A stretch of DNA of 23,558 nucleotides from Coemansia sp. RSA 1804 (GCA_027578815.1 JANBTH010000253.1:1-23558), one strand, 5' to 3'. Shown: positions 10,201-19,589, counted from the stretch's first letter. Made by a program: numbers and translations. Notes: generated by a model not told the origin, from the sequence alone.

Positions 10201-10498
10201 CTGGTCCTTCTTGGCGCAAGACAGCGACGCCGAAGACGATGAATCTGAGGAGGAAGAGAGCGAGTTCACTGTCTCCGAGGACGAGTTTGAGGAGGACGAT
10301 GACTCAGAGTCGTCCCAGGACTCAGATTTTGGCGAAGAAAGCGACGAGTCGATGGAGGACGATGAAGACGATGAGTCTGGCGAGGACTGGGACGAGCTTG
10401 AGGCCAAGGCCAAGGCCTATGACGAGAAGCGTGTTCGCAGCGGCGGCGGCGACGAGCCTGCAACCCGTGCCCCTGCCAAGCGCGCTCGTAGGAGATGA
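7279..10498 (+). CDS. SPT16: FACT histone chaperone subunit Spt16
   Basis: Spt16 and Pob3/SSRP1 form FACT, which removes and redeposits H2A-H2B during transcription and replication. There are two exons: 7279-7347 (starting MSEVQLDTAAFHRRAKRLLN) and 7487-10498. They join in phase 0 across a 139-nt GTAAGC...ATAG intron, giving 1026 aa (yeast 1035, human 1047). The N-terminal exon restores the conserved start that the long exon lacks. Domains in order are the catalytically dead aminopeptidase-P-like domain (about 1-440), a charged linker, the dimerisation region (with ILPIYGMSVPFHI), and the Rtt106-like middle domain (with QFGLKNFDMVFVFNDF and NLNWTQIMK). A very acidic Asp/Glu/Ser tail begins near residue 933 and ends in the basic KRARRR, a likely nuclear localisation signal. 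AATAAA occurs at 10649 and 10679. Confidence 0.97.
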
Positions 10499-10648
10499 GC
10501 CAGAAATTCTGCTCTGTTTTTGTTCGCCATCCTCTTTCCTTCTGCTTTTCATTTAATCCCACTCTATTTTTCCGTCCTTCCTTCAACATCTCTATTATTT
10601 TGCCACATCTGCATCCAGCGTTGTATGTTTGGTGGGCTTTACTAAGAA

Positions 10649-10654
10649 AATAAA
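10649..10654 (+). terminator. AATAAA polyadenylation signal of SPT16
   Basis: AATAAA lies about 150 nt downstream of the SPT16 stop, with a second copy at 10679-10684. The convergent deubiquitinase ends at 10751, so the two 3' ends are close together. Confidence 0.5.
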
Positions 10655-10750
10655 TCTTTTAACACAAGCGTGCAGATAAATAAATATGCTAATCGGTCTT
10701 AGCCGCACGCTATCCCCAGTTCTTTATCTTCTTCAAAGTCCAATGTGCCG

Positions 10751-13075
10751 CTAGCATATCGTGTAAAATAGGATATACGCCGTGCGGTCCTTTTTTTCAT
10801 CAAGCACATCGTCGATGGAGCTCAAACACCCAATGTCTCCATCGTCAAACCGAAGCCACTCGCTGGCAGAACGCAAGATATCGCACGTGTAGTGTCCTCC
10901 CGATGCATGCATTCCATGGTGGTAGATAGCACTGCAGAGCTTGTACTTTTTATTCTTGTACTTGGAGGCTTCAGCGCTTCTTGTGAACCATTTCGGCGAC
11001 AGCGTCAGAACCTCCGGATACTCAATAAACTTGTGGATCTTTTGTGCTCCCTCCTTATGGCTGAACAGCAGTCTCTTGAGATAAAGCACAAGGACGGGCG
11101 GCGCTTTTTCGAGTAAATACTGCTTTTTTATGTTCATAGTCTGTCCAAGGGTGTTGGTATGCCCCTCGATAGTTTCAGGTGCAAAAAGCTCGTCCAGCGC
11201 CTCCTCGATCGTATCGACTGTATCAGAGGAGACATTTAGCGGCAGCCACTGAAGCGACTCCCGATTCGAGCTTTGCGGCGGCTTGCCCGCATGCCCAACG
11301 AAATCTTCACTGCCTGCAACCTGCGGCACAGACAGTGTTGACCGCAGAGTGACTCCGAATATGCGATTGATTGGCGTTTCTATTGTTGATTGCTCCGAGT
11401 CGCGAACAAGGACCCCTTTGTTCTTTGGTCCGACCTCCAACCAGCCAGAGCTATCGCCAGAGCCATCTCCGTCCAAAGAAGTCTCTATGGACGGTGCTCT
11501 CGTATTGGCATTGGGCTCGACGTTTGCATTTTCTGCTTGTTTTTTATTCTGATGCCGTTGCTGCTGCTGCTGTGTCAGAATAACGTTGGCCATTTCCTCG
11601 TGAATAGCGTTGATGAGGTAGTCCATAAACTCGTTTGCATCCTCTTGCTGTCCACGTAGCGTATTAAACACATTCTTCTTACGCAGTGCCTCGTACACAT
11701 TTTCAGGGACAAATGGCTCGTCTAGCTCAGTTTCCAGCTGTGCCAGCGGTGTCGAATCGTGTCTAAACTCGTGCATAAACTGTATGAGTGCTTCTAGAAG
11801 CGGTGTTGTGGTGTTGAAGCTGAACGCAACATTCTCCTTGATGCTCCACAGCATATTGTAGAATGGGGCACAATATAGCAACGCTTGCAGAACAACATTC
11901 ATAAAGCACATATTCCCAGTATTCACCAGTCCACGAGGCTGAACGGGTGCTGCGCTGAATGTCACTGCCCAATTTTGAAGGGCTTCGTGGAGAGACTTGA
12001 ATCTAGTTTGCCCAGACATGCTAATATTTCCTGCACCGCCATTTTCTATGCCGTTAGTAAGGTTGTTGTTGCCCGTTGCGGAGGCAGAGAATCCACCGCT
12101 CTTTAACAATGCTGCCCAGTTCAAGGGCTTTGGCTTGGATGCAGCTTGCAATGCCGAGTCGGTCTTGGCTCGTGCTTGGGATGTTGATGATTGTGTCTGC
12201 TTGCTTCGTTTTGTTAGTTTCTGACGGCGACGCTCGGTATAGTAGTTTGCCCAGAATTCTATAGACAATTCAAAATAATGATGAAAAAAACGACATGAAT
12301 GCAAAAACATTTACAAGGAATAGGAAGGTTAGATATAAAGCCTCTCGCAAAACACGAACCAGAGGCAAGTCAACTCCTTTTGAGAAGCAAAAATTCACAA
12401 TACGTACCTGAATCTGGTGGGATGAAAAAGGGGAGCTAATAATACCGAAAACGGAGAGAGCATACAAATCTCTTGGAATGGTTAATAATAGATGCTCTTT
12501 ATGTTTTAAACTTGTATGTGTGTGTAGAACTGAACAATGCGCCTTCCAGCAAAAGAAGCAAAAAAAGCTGAATACCGCAGTATTCCTCACACCAAACAAA
12601 GCCAATGTTAGCGAGAAAGTAAATAATCCATACCTGATATATATTGTCTTCGTTTATATCCATCGGCATGTCCAGCATCCCAAACTTTATAGCTTCCCGG
12701 GTTATACGTGGAACAGACTCATCAGTACACACACCTTCTACATTGTCTGGGTTTGGCGCTTGTGATCTGCTCGCTCCTGTTTCTTTATTCGATGTTGGGG
12801 GCTTCTGGTGCTGGTTCCGATGATGCGGTGCTTGTTTTTGCTGCGGCATTGTGTTTTGTTGCGTCTCTGGCGTCTTTGACATTGGAAGATTACTCTAATC
12901 AACAAATATAGTAAGTATGGAAACTGCTTAGTAATAGGGTTACCCAAGAAAGGCTTGGAATCCAGAATTTAGACCAAAATCAGAGGGATGAAGAGAACAA
13001 ATTCGTTACAGAGTGGCTCACAAATCAATGGCAGCATACCTTTGCAACCGCTGACCAGCTAGGCGGTGGCGACAT
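10751..13075 (-). CDS. UBP3: Ubiquitin carboxyl-terminal hydrolase, Ubp3/USP10-like (four exons)
   Basis: This C19 cysteine protease removes ubiquitin from substrates. My model has exons 13040-13075, 12634-12894, 12408-12435 and 10751-12258, encoding 610 aa. The introns are 145, 198 and 149 nt, with donors GTATGC, GTATGG and GTACGT; all three junctions keep frame. The Cys box GLVNTGNMCFMN puts the nucleophile at C226. The His box SGGHYT gives H564, and RFDDGD gives D580. The N-terminal 180 residues are Gln/Pro/Ser-rich and probably disordered. The Ubp3/USP10 assignment rests on single-domain architecture with a long disordered N-terminus, so it is moderate; the USP fold is certain. The first exon (MSPPPSWSAVAK) is a prediction. 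The alternative start is the ATG at 12882, which gives 594 aa. Confidence 0.85.
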
Positions 13076-13934
13076 TTTTCCTCCGTTGCAACTTCCTGCT
13101 GGCCGAAGAAGATGCTACGTAGACTGTATGCAAATGAAACAAGGATATAAAAGAGGAATGTGTATCCCTTCTACTCCGTGGCTGCGCTGATTACTGCTGT
13201 GTTTGCTACTTTGGTATATGGTGCCTTGTTATTTGTGAGTGTCTAATCGAAAGCTAGTCGACAATCTCGTGCGTGTTCGATATATTGCAAAATAAATAGG
13301 CGCTCAGAGGCATGTAAAGGTAATTGACAGGTTATAAAGAAGGAGAGAAAAATGCAACATGTTTTTTCTCTGCTTCCTCGGGGTCGTATGGTCTTAGCCT
13401 GCGCTTGCTGCTGTCTGCCTTGGACTTGGCTCGATTATTTTCTGTCATTTTGAGATCTTTTTTTGCAGCTTTGATCGGCTCGACTCGGGCGGTTAAAAAA
13501 GCATCACCCCCGCCAGATCAGATCAGACTCGTTTATTTGTTCAGCAAAGCCCAGCTAATCAAGATATGTAATCTAATCAGTGTGAGAAAAAATGACAGGT
13601 TTGAAAAGCACAACCTGAAATGCTCTAGATCCACCACAATCTGTTGTTTTGGCTTCTTAGAGAGAATGCTTTGAATCAACAACACTTTTTTTGATGGGGA
13701 AGGGGGAAATGCGCTGATCTCGTATCTTTTTTCTCTTTTCAAATAAATCTATCTCCTACAGCTTATTTCCGTCCTGGTTTCAGTTGCATGCGATATCCAA
13801 ATCTCTCTGATTGAGTTGAGAACTGGTTTTGAATTTGCGACAAGGAAGCAGTTTTCACGTTCTGGTCTTTCTTTTTCATTTCTTTACATTTCGTGATTTA
13901 GATTCATTTCTATTTTTGATTGGAGACTAAGAAA
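13076..13934. promoter_or_regulatory. Divergent promoter region, UBP3-like / COX5
   Basis: This 859-bp gap lies between divergent genes. On the minus strand TTTTATAT occurs about 85 bp upstream of the deubiquitinase start. On the plus strand the last 100 bp before COX5 are T-rich. A 38-codon minus-strand reading frame (13332-13448) is the only coding candidate, listed separately. No RNA gene was recognised. Confidence 0.5.
13332..13448 (-). CDS. Possible small ORF, 38 aa, basic/acidic
   Basis: An ATG in good context (CTCAAAATGAC) opens a 38-codon frame beginning MTENNRAKSKADSSKRRLRP and ending in a stop. It is rich in Lys, Arg and Glu, is not low complexity, and has no hydrophobic segment. 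It sits about 260 bp upstream of the deubiquitinase on the same strand, so it could be an upstream ORF, a separate micropeptide, or chance. I do not recognise it. Confidence 0.2.
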   Translation of the reverse strand: MTENNRAKSKADSSKRRLRPYDPEEAEKKHVAFFSPSL

Positions 13935-14708
13935 ATGTTCCGCAACGTTGCTGTCCGCGCCACCAGGCTTTCAGGCCGCCGTTTCCAGTCGACAGTCTCG
14001 GCCCCAGTGTTCCCTCAGGCCGAGCAGACTTTCACCAAGCTATCGCAAGAGGAGCAGACCGATGTTATCAGGCGGCTTAACGATGTCATGAAGGCCGACT
14101 GGAGACAGGTTTCTCTCGAGGATAAGAAATCTCGTAAGTGTGCTTGCTGATTTTGCCATTTTGCTTATTGATTTGTCTGCACTGCACGCATAATGTGCGT
14201 TAGCACTGGCTGAACATGGCATGCTGTTGCGAGGTTTTTTTTGAACACACTCACAAACACTAAGTCCAGTTCTGTTATCTTTTAATAATTTATTCATCTA
14301 TCGATTCCCCATATAGTCTACTATGCCACCTATGGCCCCCACAACCACCGCCGCCCCCGCATCAAGCCTGGAGATAACACCAAGGTCTTTATTGGTGTTG
14401 TCGCCACCATTGCTGTCAGCCTCACTATATCGACGATTGTGCGCAACATGGGTATGTATGCAATGTATATTTATTCTGTTTGTTCAATGTGCTGTTTGGC
14501 GCTGTCTGGTAAACTAGATTTATTGCTCATTGGTTTTATGAAAATGATTTTGTCAATGATTGTACCTGTAGTTCCGAAGCCGCGTACCATGACCAAGGAG
14601 TGGCAAGAAGCTTCCAACGAATATGCCAAGGAGCGCAACATCAACCCCATCACTGGTATTTCGTCAGAGAACTACAAGGGCAAGGGCTTTGTCAAGACCG
14701 TATTCTAA
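13935..14708 (+). CDS. COX5: Cytochrome c oxidase subunit COX5 (mammalian COX IV), mitochondrial
   Basis: This is a nuclear-encoded structural subunit of respiratory complex IV in the mitochondrial inner membrane. The exons are 13935-14133, 14317-14451 and 14572-14708, giving 156 aa (yeast Cox5a is 153). Introns of 183 nt (GTAAGT...ATAG) and 120 nt (GTATGT...GTAG) both split codons after position 1 and restore frame. The N-terminus (MFRNVAVRATRLSGRRFQS) is a typical Arg-rich, acid-free mitochondrial targeting peptide. Family hallmarks follow: a YYATYGP-type motif, RRPRIKPGD, one transmembrane helix (VFIGVVATIAVSLTISTIV), then TMTKEWQEA and NPITG. The start is the ATG at 13935; the upstream in-frame codons lack an ATG. 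AATAAA lies 89 nt after the stop. Confidence 0.95.
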
Positions 14709-14796
14709 ACCCCCTCCCCCGTGGTACTTTTCTTTCTTTTTCACTTCGATTCCATGTCTACAGTTCCAGTTTTTGTCTGGCTCTTGTGTTTGTTTC

Positions 14797-14802
14797 AATA
14801 AA
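14797..14802 (+). terminator. AATAAA polyadenylation signal of COX5
   Basis: AATAAA lies 89 nt downstream of the COX5 stop, inside a T-rich 3' flank. Position and motif fit a poly(A) signal. Confidence 0.55.
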
Positions 14803-15248
14803 CCTGATAGCCAGAGAACAGACGCGTTGGAGACAGTCATCCCTCTCTCCGCAAGAATGAAGACACTGGTGTGCTAGAAATATTGGAAATCCTATGCGGA
14901 ACGACGTGTTTGCTGCATGATAAGCGTCTGAATTTATGGCGCCACTTTTGTTGGCCGACCGCACACCATTCAGCCAGCAAACTATCAAACTATCAAGTAA
15001 TAAAAAGCTATTGAATCATCCCTGGCCATTGGGTGTTGTGTTTTCAACTTTTCTTTGCATCGACGTCCTTGAGATCCTCTATTTGAAAGAAAGCCATCTC
15101 TGGTATTTGCAAATAGACAATGGACACACAAGTGCATGCCAGCAACAGAGCAACCTGCTGTAGAATTGAAAGATGGAGAAAAGATGGATTATTGGCTATT
15201 TGAAGATAGCAGTTTTAGAGCCAGGATGCTGTTAGGTACACATTGCTG

Positions 15249-15311
15249 TTCGTAACGCGTCAATGCGCAAGGGTGAGTTTGCGATCTCATGACTGGCCAC
15301 TACGCTACGAA
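15249..15311 (-). other. Possible structured RNA or tRNA relic
   Basis: Read on the minus strand, TTCGTAGC (15311-15304) pairs with GTTACGAA (15256-15249) over 8 bp with one G-U. The interior has small arms: CTCA/TGAG with an 8-nt loop, and GCG/CGC. TAGCGTAGTGG (15307-15297, minus) fits the tRNA A-box consensus. There is no recognisable B box and the arm sizes are not those of a tRNA, so a degenerate relic or chance is likely. Confidence 0.2.
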
Positions 15312-15610
15312 ACGTATAGATTACATGCAGATAATTCTGTAGTTAGCGCGGCTATCCCAGCGTCTCTTCATCATTAGCAAGCAGATCTTTTTGAGATTGC
15401 CTACAATTGATTCAGCCGATTTGATTCGTAGATTCTGGGATGACGTTTGCACAGTTCGCCAGCATGTGTCTAAAATGCGCTGTTGAGGTTTGGTGGTCCT
15501 TTTTTCCACTTGCTTTTTTTTCGCACATCCTTTTCAACTAGCTTTATTACTTGGGCCTACTTTATCCCAACCCACTTTTTAAATAGTTTTTGTTGTTTTC
15601 ATACTCAGAG

Positions 15611-16697
15611 ATGCCAGGGCTTGAGCTTACTTCCAATCCGACAAAGGTTGTCGTGCATCCGTTGGTTCTACTTTCGGTGGTAGATCATTACAACCGCGTT
15701 GCGAAAAATACAAAGAAACGGGTTGTAGGTGTGCTGCTTGGACAGGCAGATAGCACCTCTGTCAATGTTGCCAACAGCTTTGCAGGTAACGTACCACTTT
15801 CTGTGCTTCACCCTGCAATGACCAGCAGTATTTCTTTTATGAAATGAGTATATGGCTAATAGCGAGTTATGTGGATTTCTTTTGGCAAATGTGGTGTAAT
15901 CAATAGTTCCCTTTGAAGAAGACGAGAAAAGCCCTTCAGTATGGTTCCTCGACCATAACTATATTGAGACGATGCGCGACATGTTTAAAAAGGTTAATGC
16001 AAAGGAAAAGGTGATTGGCTGGTACCACAGCGGACCGAAACTGCGCTCATCGGATTTGCAAATTAGCGAGCTCTTCAAGAGATACACTGCTAGCCCGGTC
16101 CTTGTTGTTGTCGATGTCCAGCCAAAAGAAATCGGGATCCCAACTGACGCATATTTTTCCGTCGAGGACATTCACGACGACGGCACCACTGCCACTAAGA
16201 CCTTTGAGCATGTCCCCTCTGAGATTGGTGCTGAAGAAACCGAGGAGATTGGAGTTGAACATTTGCTCCGCGACATCAAGGACAGCTCGACTGGTACTCT
16301 TGCTACACGGATTTCACACCAGCTGACGTCTCTGCGTGGATTGGCGGAGCGCCTTGATGATATTCGCTCGTACTTGCAGAACGTGCTTGATGACAAGCTG
16401 CCGGTCAACTCTGAGATTATCCAGAACCTCCAAGACATTTTTAATCTGCTGCCAAACCTTTCAATCCCTGACGACTCTTCTGCATTCACTGTGCAGACCA
16501 ACGACGAGTATGCACTCATCTATGTTGCGTCGCTGGCCCGCGCTGTTATTGCTCTACACGATCTCATCAACAATAAGATTGATAATCGTGAAGCAGAGCG
16601 GAAGGATGACGCTAAAGAAAGGGACGAAAAGTCCAGTGATAGTTCAACTCCAAAGGCGCAATCGCCTGAAAAGAAGGAAGGAACAAAGACGAGCTAA
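15611..16697 (+). CDS. RPN8: 26S proteasome lid subunit Rpn8 (PSMD7), MPN domain
   Basis: Rpn8 is the non-catalytic MPN partner of the deubiquitinase Rpn11 in the 19S lid. The exons are 15611-15785 and 15907-16697. A 121-nt GTAACG...ATAG intron splits the Val codon in NSFAV-PF. The product is 321 aa. The start MPGLELTSNPTKVVVHPLVL matches the family's N-terminus. Conserved blocks include VVHPLVLLSVVDHYNR, KKRVVGVLLG, VNAKEKVIGWYHSGPKL, EIGAEE..EIGVEHLLRDIKD and DIFNLLP. In the place where JAMM enzymes have H-x-H...D, only H99 of GWYHSGPK is present, as expected for the inactive Rpn8. The C-terminal helices are followed by a Lys/Glu-rich tail. The gene converges with the next one, 144 bp away. 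Confidence 0.97.
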
Positions 16698-16841
16698 CTT
16701 TTAATGTGCTTTGTTTGGAGCTTCTTTCTTTTCAACGCATTTACATTTTTTTTATCTAAAGTAAAAAACAATATAGTTTGGAGCTTGAGGGATCAATAGC
16801 GTGCGACAAGGCAACAGGTACCGGTGAAATAGAACATTCAT

Positions 16842-17768
16842 CTACTTTTTGTTCGCTTTTTTGGCCTTTGTGCGCTTAGATGCACTGCCGTTATGCTTTG
16901 GCGACTTTGCCGATGTTGACGAAGAAGGTGGCGTTCCCGGCTGTGTAGAATCCGACTTTTCGGCAGGCAAATCGGAGCGGTACTCGTTAAAGCCAACAGG
17001 TCTAGGCGCACCTTCGGAATCCTTCTTGTACAGGTTCTGGCGGTATCTGGTGCGGACGTAGCTTGAAATAAGCCCGACAGCGACTTGGCCAAGTAGATAG
17101 ACCACAGAAACAAGAATTGCCATAAATGCCCATGGTGGGATGTTGAAAGGATTGAAGTGCTGGTCAACCCAGATAACGCTCTCGCCCAGAAGCCCTCCCA
17201 TATGTCCGCAGAGGTTCGTTGGCGTGCACCAGACGCTGGTGTATCCGCCGCTCGGCTTGTCCATGGTCCAGCCACCGCCCAGATAGTCAAGGAGCTCGCT
17301 GGTTGAAAAGTTTGCCGAGATGTACCTGACTTCTGGAGTGATGCCAGGACCCGGACGCCGGATATACACAAGCTGCGGCAGTATATCGACCATAAAGCTT
17401 GAGGACAGATACTCAACCTTGGTGATGTCGCTACGCGTGATCGCGACGTTTGGATACTTTTTGTGTGCGGCCTCTGCGAATCTGGCATACTCTGGCGACA
17501 GGCCGTGGCAGGCCATGCACCAGTTCGCGTAGAACTCAATGACCATTTCGTCGTGCTTTGAAAGGACGTCAAAGTAGGCTGGGCGGTCGAGCTCTGTCAC
17601 ATAGGCTGACTTTGGAATTGGTCGTTTTTCGCGGGCAGCAATTTTCGCCTCAAGCTCGTCGGGATGGACGTTGGACTCTATTTCCTCGGCGGCCGATGCG
17701 GCAGTTGTCAGGAACATGGGCCCTAGAACAGCTAGCGCTGCCGTCGCCAAGAAGACAAGAGGTTTCAT
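16842..17768 (-). CDS. Membrane-anchored thioredoxin-domain protein, ER-type (TMX-like), active CxxC
   Basis: This 308-aa protein has a cleavable signal peptide (about 1-26) and a thioredoxin fold (about 57-172). The redox site is W83-C-M-A-C87 and the cis-proline is P131 (DILPQLVYI). A second cysteine pair, C181 and C187, sits in C-T-P-T-N-L-C-G. One transmembrane helix follows (about 212-236), then a hydrophilic Ser/Lys-rich tail ending in KKANKK. The architecture suggests a type I ER membrane oxidoreductase with its redox site in the lumen. The tail does not fit the strict KKxx retrieval signal. It is homologous to the next minus-strand gene (18747-19589). The thioredoxin fold is clear; ER location and substrate are inferred. 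The start is the first ATG and gives a good signal peptide. Confidence 0.85.
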   Translation of the reverse strand: MKPLVFLATAALAVLGPMFLTTAASAAEEIESNVHPDELEAKIAAREKRPIPKSAYVTELDRPAYFDVLSKHDEMVIEFYANWCMACHGLSPEYARFAEAAHKKYPNVAITRSDITKVEYLSSSFMVDILPQLVYIRRPGPGITPEVRYISANFSTSELLDYLGGGWTMDKPSGGYTSVWCTPTNLCGHMGGLLGESVIWVDQHFNPFNIPPWAFMAILVSVVYLLGQVAVGLISSYVRTRYRQNLYKKDSEGAPRPVGFNEYRSDLPAEKSDSTQPGTPPSSSTSAKSPKHNGSASKRTKAKKANKK

Positions 17769-18746
17769 AGCGAGATACAGAGGAAAATACAGCGGGGTTT
17801 CTTAGTGGTGTCAGTGACAATAATAAAGCATGTTTTTTTTTCTTTGAAAAGAAAAGAATAGCATTGATCCATATCCAACGTGGGGAGGAGGCAAATGCGT
17901 CTGGCCGCTGCTAGTGAATCAAATACTTTTCAATTTGTTTGTGGCATGGCACCTTTCTCTTGCCCTCGATTGAGGCATGTGGCTCAAAATGCCACATTTT
18001 CTTGTTTGTTAGCTTGTTCCGCCAAACTGATTTACTGTGCGGGATTTTCTCGGTCAAGATCAGCTCCATTGCCTTTATAACCCAAATCGCAAGATAATGA
18101 GAACGTGGATGTGCTAGAAGCAACAGCACAGGCAAGCCAGTTAACAGGCTATACACCATCACCAGCAAGGGCGGATGAGGCGAAAGCGGAGTGCTTTGTT
18201 GCCGCCTCACTGCAATTTGTGCCAGACCAACGGCCTACACCGTTCGTGTCTGCTTCTTGTTTGCATTTCTTCTCTAGCTTTGTTTTCAAGATGAAAATGG
18301 GAATTTCGGGACACAATTTGGTCATTGGACATCCTCTCTAACGATCAGTCAACGGTTTTACCCTTTGCACCCTTGCCTAAATAAACTGGCCAGTCTTGCA
18401 CAGGGGAACGTCATAGCTGCCACTGAACTGGGCTGCTCTGAAACTGATATCTGCGCATTTGGATTTTTGTTCGAATTGCATCCCAGTAACGGCGCTTGCG
18501 CACTCTGCCCCAGAGCCCCAGAAGTCCTTTTTTGGCTGCCCATCGTGCGATTGTGGGTTTGTTTTGCATGACAGTGTGTCTGAGGGCCACATTTTCTCTC
18601 AAAAGCTCAGCATGTTCTTCTATCCAGAGCGCAATTGTTGACATTGATTTTATATATACGTGGATCTCCAAAGAGAAACGAAAACACTCATATATGTCCA
18701 TACAGCCTTAGAGAGTATGCGCACTTGTTGGTTCTTTGCAAAGAGA
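17769..18746. other. Intergenic between the two thioredoxin-like genes
   Basis: These 978 bp contain the promoter of the 16842-17768 gene and the 3' flank of the 18747-19589 gene. Several minus-strand stretches read like protein: 18411-18644, a 41-codon frame around 18210-18333, and a frame ending at 17911. I could not join them into one gene with good splice sites. They may be a decayed gene or chance. Confidence 0.4.
18411..18644 (-). CDS. Possible small ORF, 77 aa, unrecognised
   Basis: The frame starts MSTIALWIEEHAELLRENVA and is strongly basic in its second half (KKGLLGLWGRVRKRRYW...RTKIQMRRYQF). The first 30 residues have a helical, leucine-rich look. TATATATAAAA lies directly upstream of the ATG, which is too close for a normal TATA box. 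Homology is not recognisable to me. It could be an exon of a larger gene reaching down to 17911, a relic, or chance. Confidence 0.25.
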   Translation of the reverse strand: MSTIALWIEEHAELLRENVALRHTVMQNKPTIARWAAKKGLLGLWGRVRKRRYWDAIRTKIQMRRYQFQSSPVQWQL

Positions 18747-19589
18747 CTAGCGTGTTTTCAAATTCTTCCGTCTTTCTGTATCTTGCGCCTTGGAGCGGTC
18801 TGAAACCAGATCGTCATTCTCATCTCTAGGAGTAGCTACCAGACGTTGCCTTGCATGGAACAGTGCTCGTATCTGTTCCTCGGCTGCGTACATCCCCTGA
18901 ATGATAAAGCGTCCGGCAAATGTTATCAACGCTGGAATCAAAATGACGGCAAGCCATTTGGGAAGAGGAATGTACTGATCCACCAGGTCGCCAGTCTCCG
19001 CAATGGCGGCCAACGCCCTGCCGCAGAAATTGAATGGTGAACAGTACAGCTGCCTCCTACCCCCGAGTGGCTCTGCAAGATACCAGCGCTGACTGTCCAT
19101 ATACTCTACAAGCTCGTCGGCGTTCTCTGGGGGTTCTGGGCTGTACGCAATCCACTTTCCTTCTTCATCTTTAATAATTAACCGAAGCTCGGGAATTTCC
19201 GTCAACAATAGTCGCGCAGTCAAATAGGGACTGGCTTTTGTATTAACCCTTCCGACATACAGGCCGGGATATCTGGAGGCCGCACGCTTGGCAAATGCCT
19301 CAAACACCTTTAATGCCATGTCTGATTCCTCGTTTCCATCTTCATAAAAGTTTAGCAGCATGCTCTGTTTGCCATGCAGCTGCTCAAGAAACTCGGCTTT
19401 GCCAACGCTATGAATATTTGCAACATCACCAGGATAGTCCTGATTAAAAACGACACTGTCGAGATTTTTGCTGCCGTGAATGCTCTTGCTATCCTCAATG
19501 AAGGGACCAGATTTTGAGGCCTGTGTTGGGCCGATATTTGCCAGTACTGTGACAACAATCCCCAAAAGAATATGCGCTGTCAGCTTCAT
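18747..19589 (-). CDS. Membrane-anchored thioredoxin-fold protein lacking CxxC (paralogue)
   Basis: This 280-aa protein aligns along its whole length to the 16842-17768 product. It has a signal peptide (1-25), a thioredoxin-like fold (about 60-170), the cis-proline P133 (TEIPELRLI), a late cysteine pair C183/C189 in C-S-P-F-N-F-C-G, D-Q before the membrane, one transmembrane helix (about 209-231) and a charged tail. Where its neighbour has FYANWCMAC, this one reads FYEDGNEES, so both redox cysteines are gone. It may be a non-catalytic chaperone or adaptor. The start is the ATG at 19589: it begins a typical signal peptide (MKLTAHILLGIVVTVLA), and TATAAAG lies about 95 bp upstream. An in-frame extension to 19832 looks like 5' leader. 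Confidence 0.8.
   Translation of the reverse strand: MKLTAHILLGIVVTVLANIGPTQASKSGPFIEDSKSIHGSKNLDSVVFNQDYPGDVANIHSVGKAEFLEQLHGKQSMLLNFYEDGNEESDMALKVFEAFAKRAASRYPGLYVGRVNTKASPYLTARLLLTEIPELRLIIKDEEGKWIAYSPEPPENADELVEYMDSQRWYLAEPLGGRRQLYCSPFNFCGRALAAIAETGDLVDQYIPLPKWLAVILIPALITFAGRFIIQGMYAAEEQIRALFHARQRLVATPRDENDDLVSDRSKAQDTERRKNLKTR

Larger units (their letters stand above)
14709..15610. other. Intergenic: COX5 3' flank and RPN8 promoter
   Basis: These 902 bp lie between two plus-strand genes. They hold the COX5 poly(A) signal, a 63-nt segment closed by complementary ends (15249-15311), and a T-rich stretch just before RPN8. No exact proteasome-control element (GGTGGCAAA) was found. No reading frame here resembles a known protein. 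Confidence 0.5.

Noticed and set aside
12708..12911. Plus-strand 67-codon hydrophobic frame ending at a GTAAGT donor-like site
   Set aside because: It is antisense to the Gln/Pro-rich deubiquitinase exon, which explains the Leu/Val-rich mirror. Joining it to the downstream TM-like frame at 13159 through the nearest AG creates a stop.
13159..13245. Plus-strand peptide resembling a single TM helix (NVYPFYSVAALITAVFATLV...)
   Set aside because: A stop lies just upstream and no start codon or matching donor exon was found; it sits in the deubiquitinase promoter. Probably chance.
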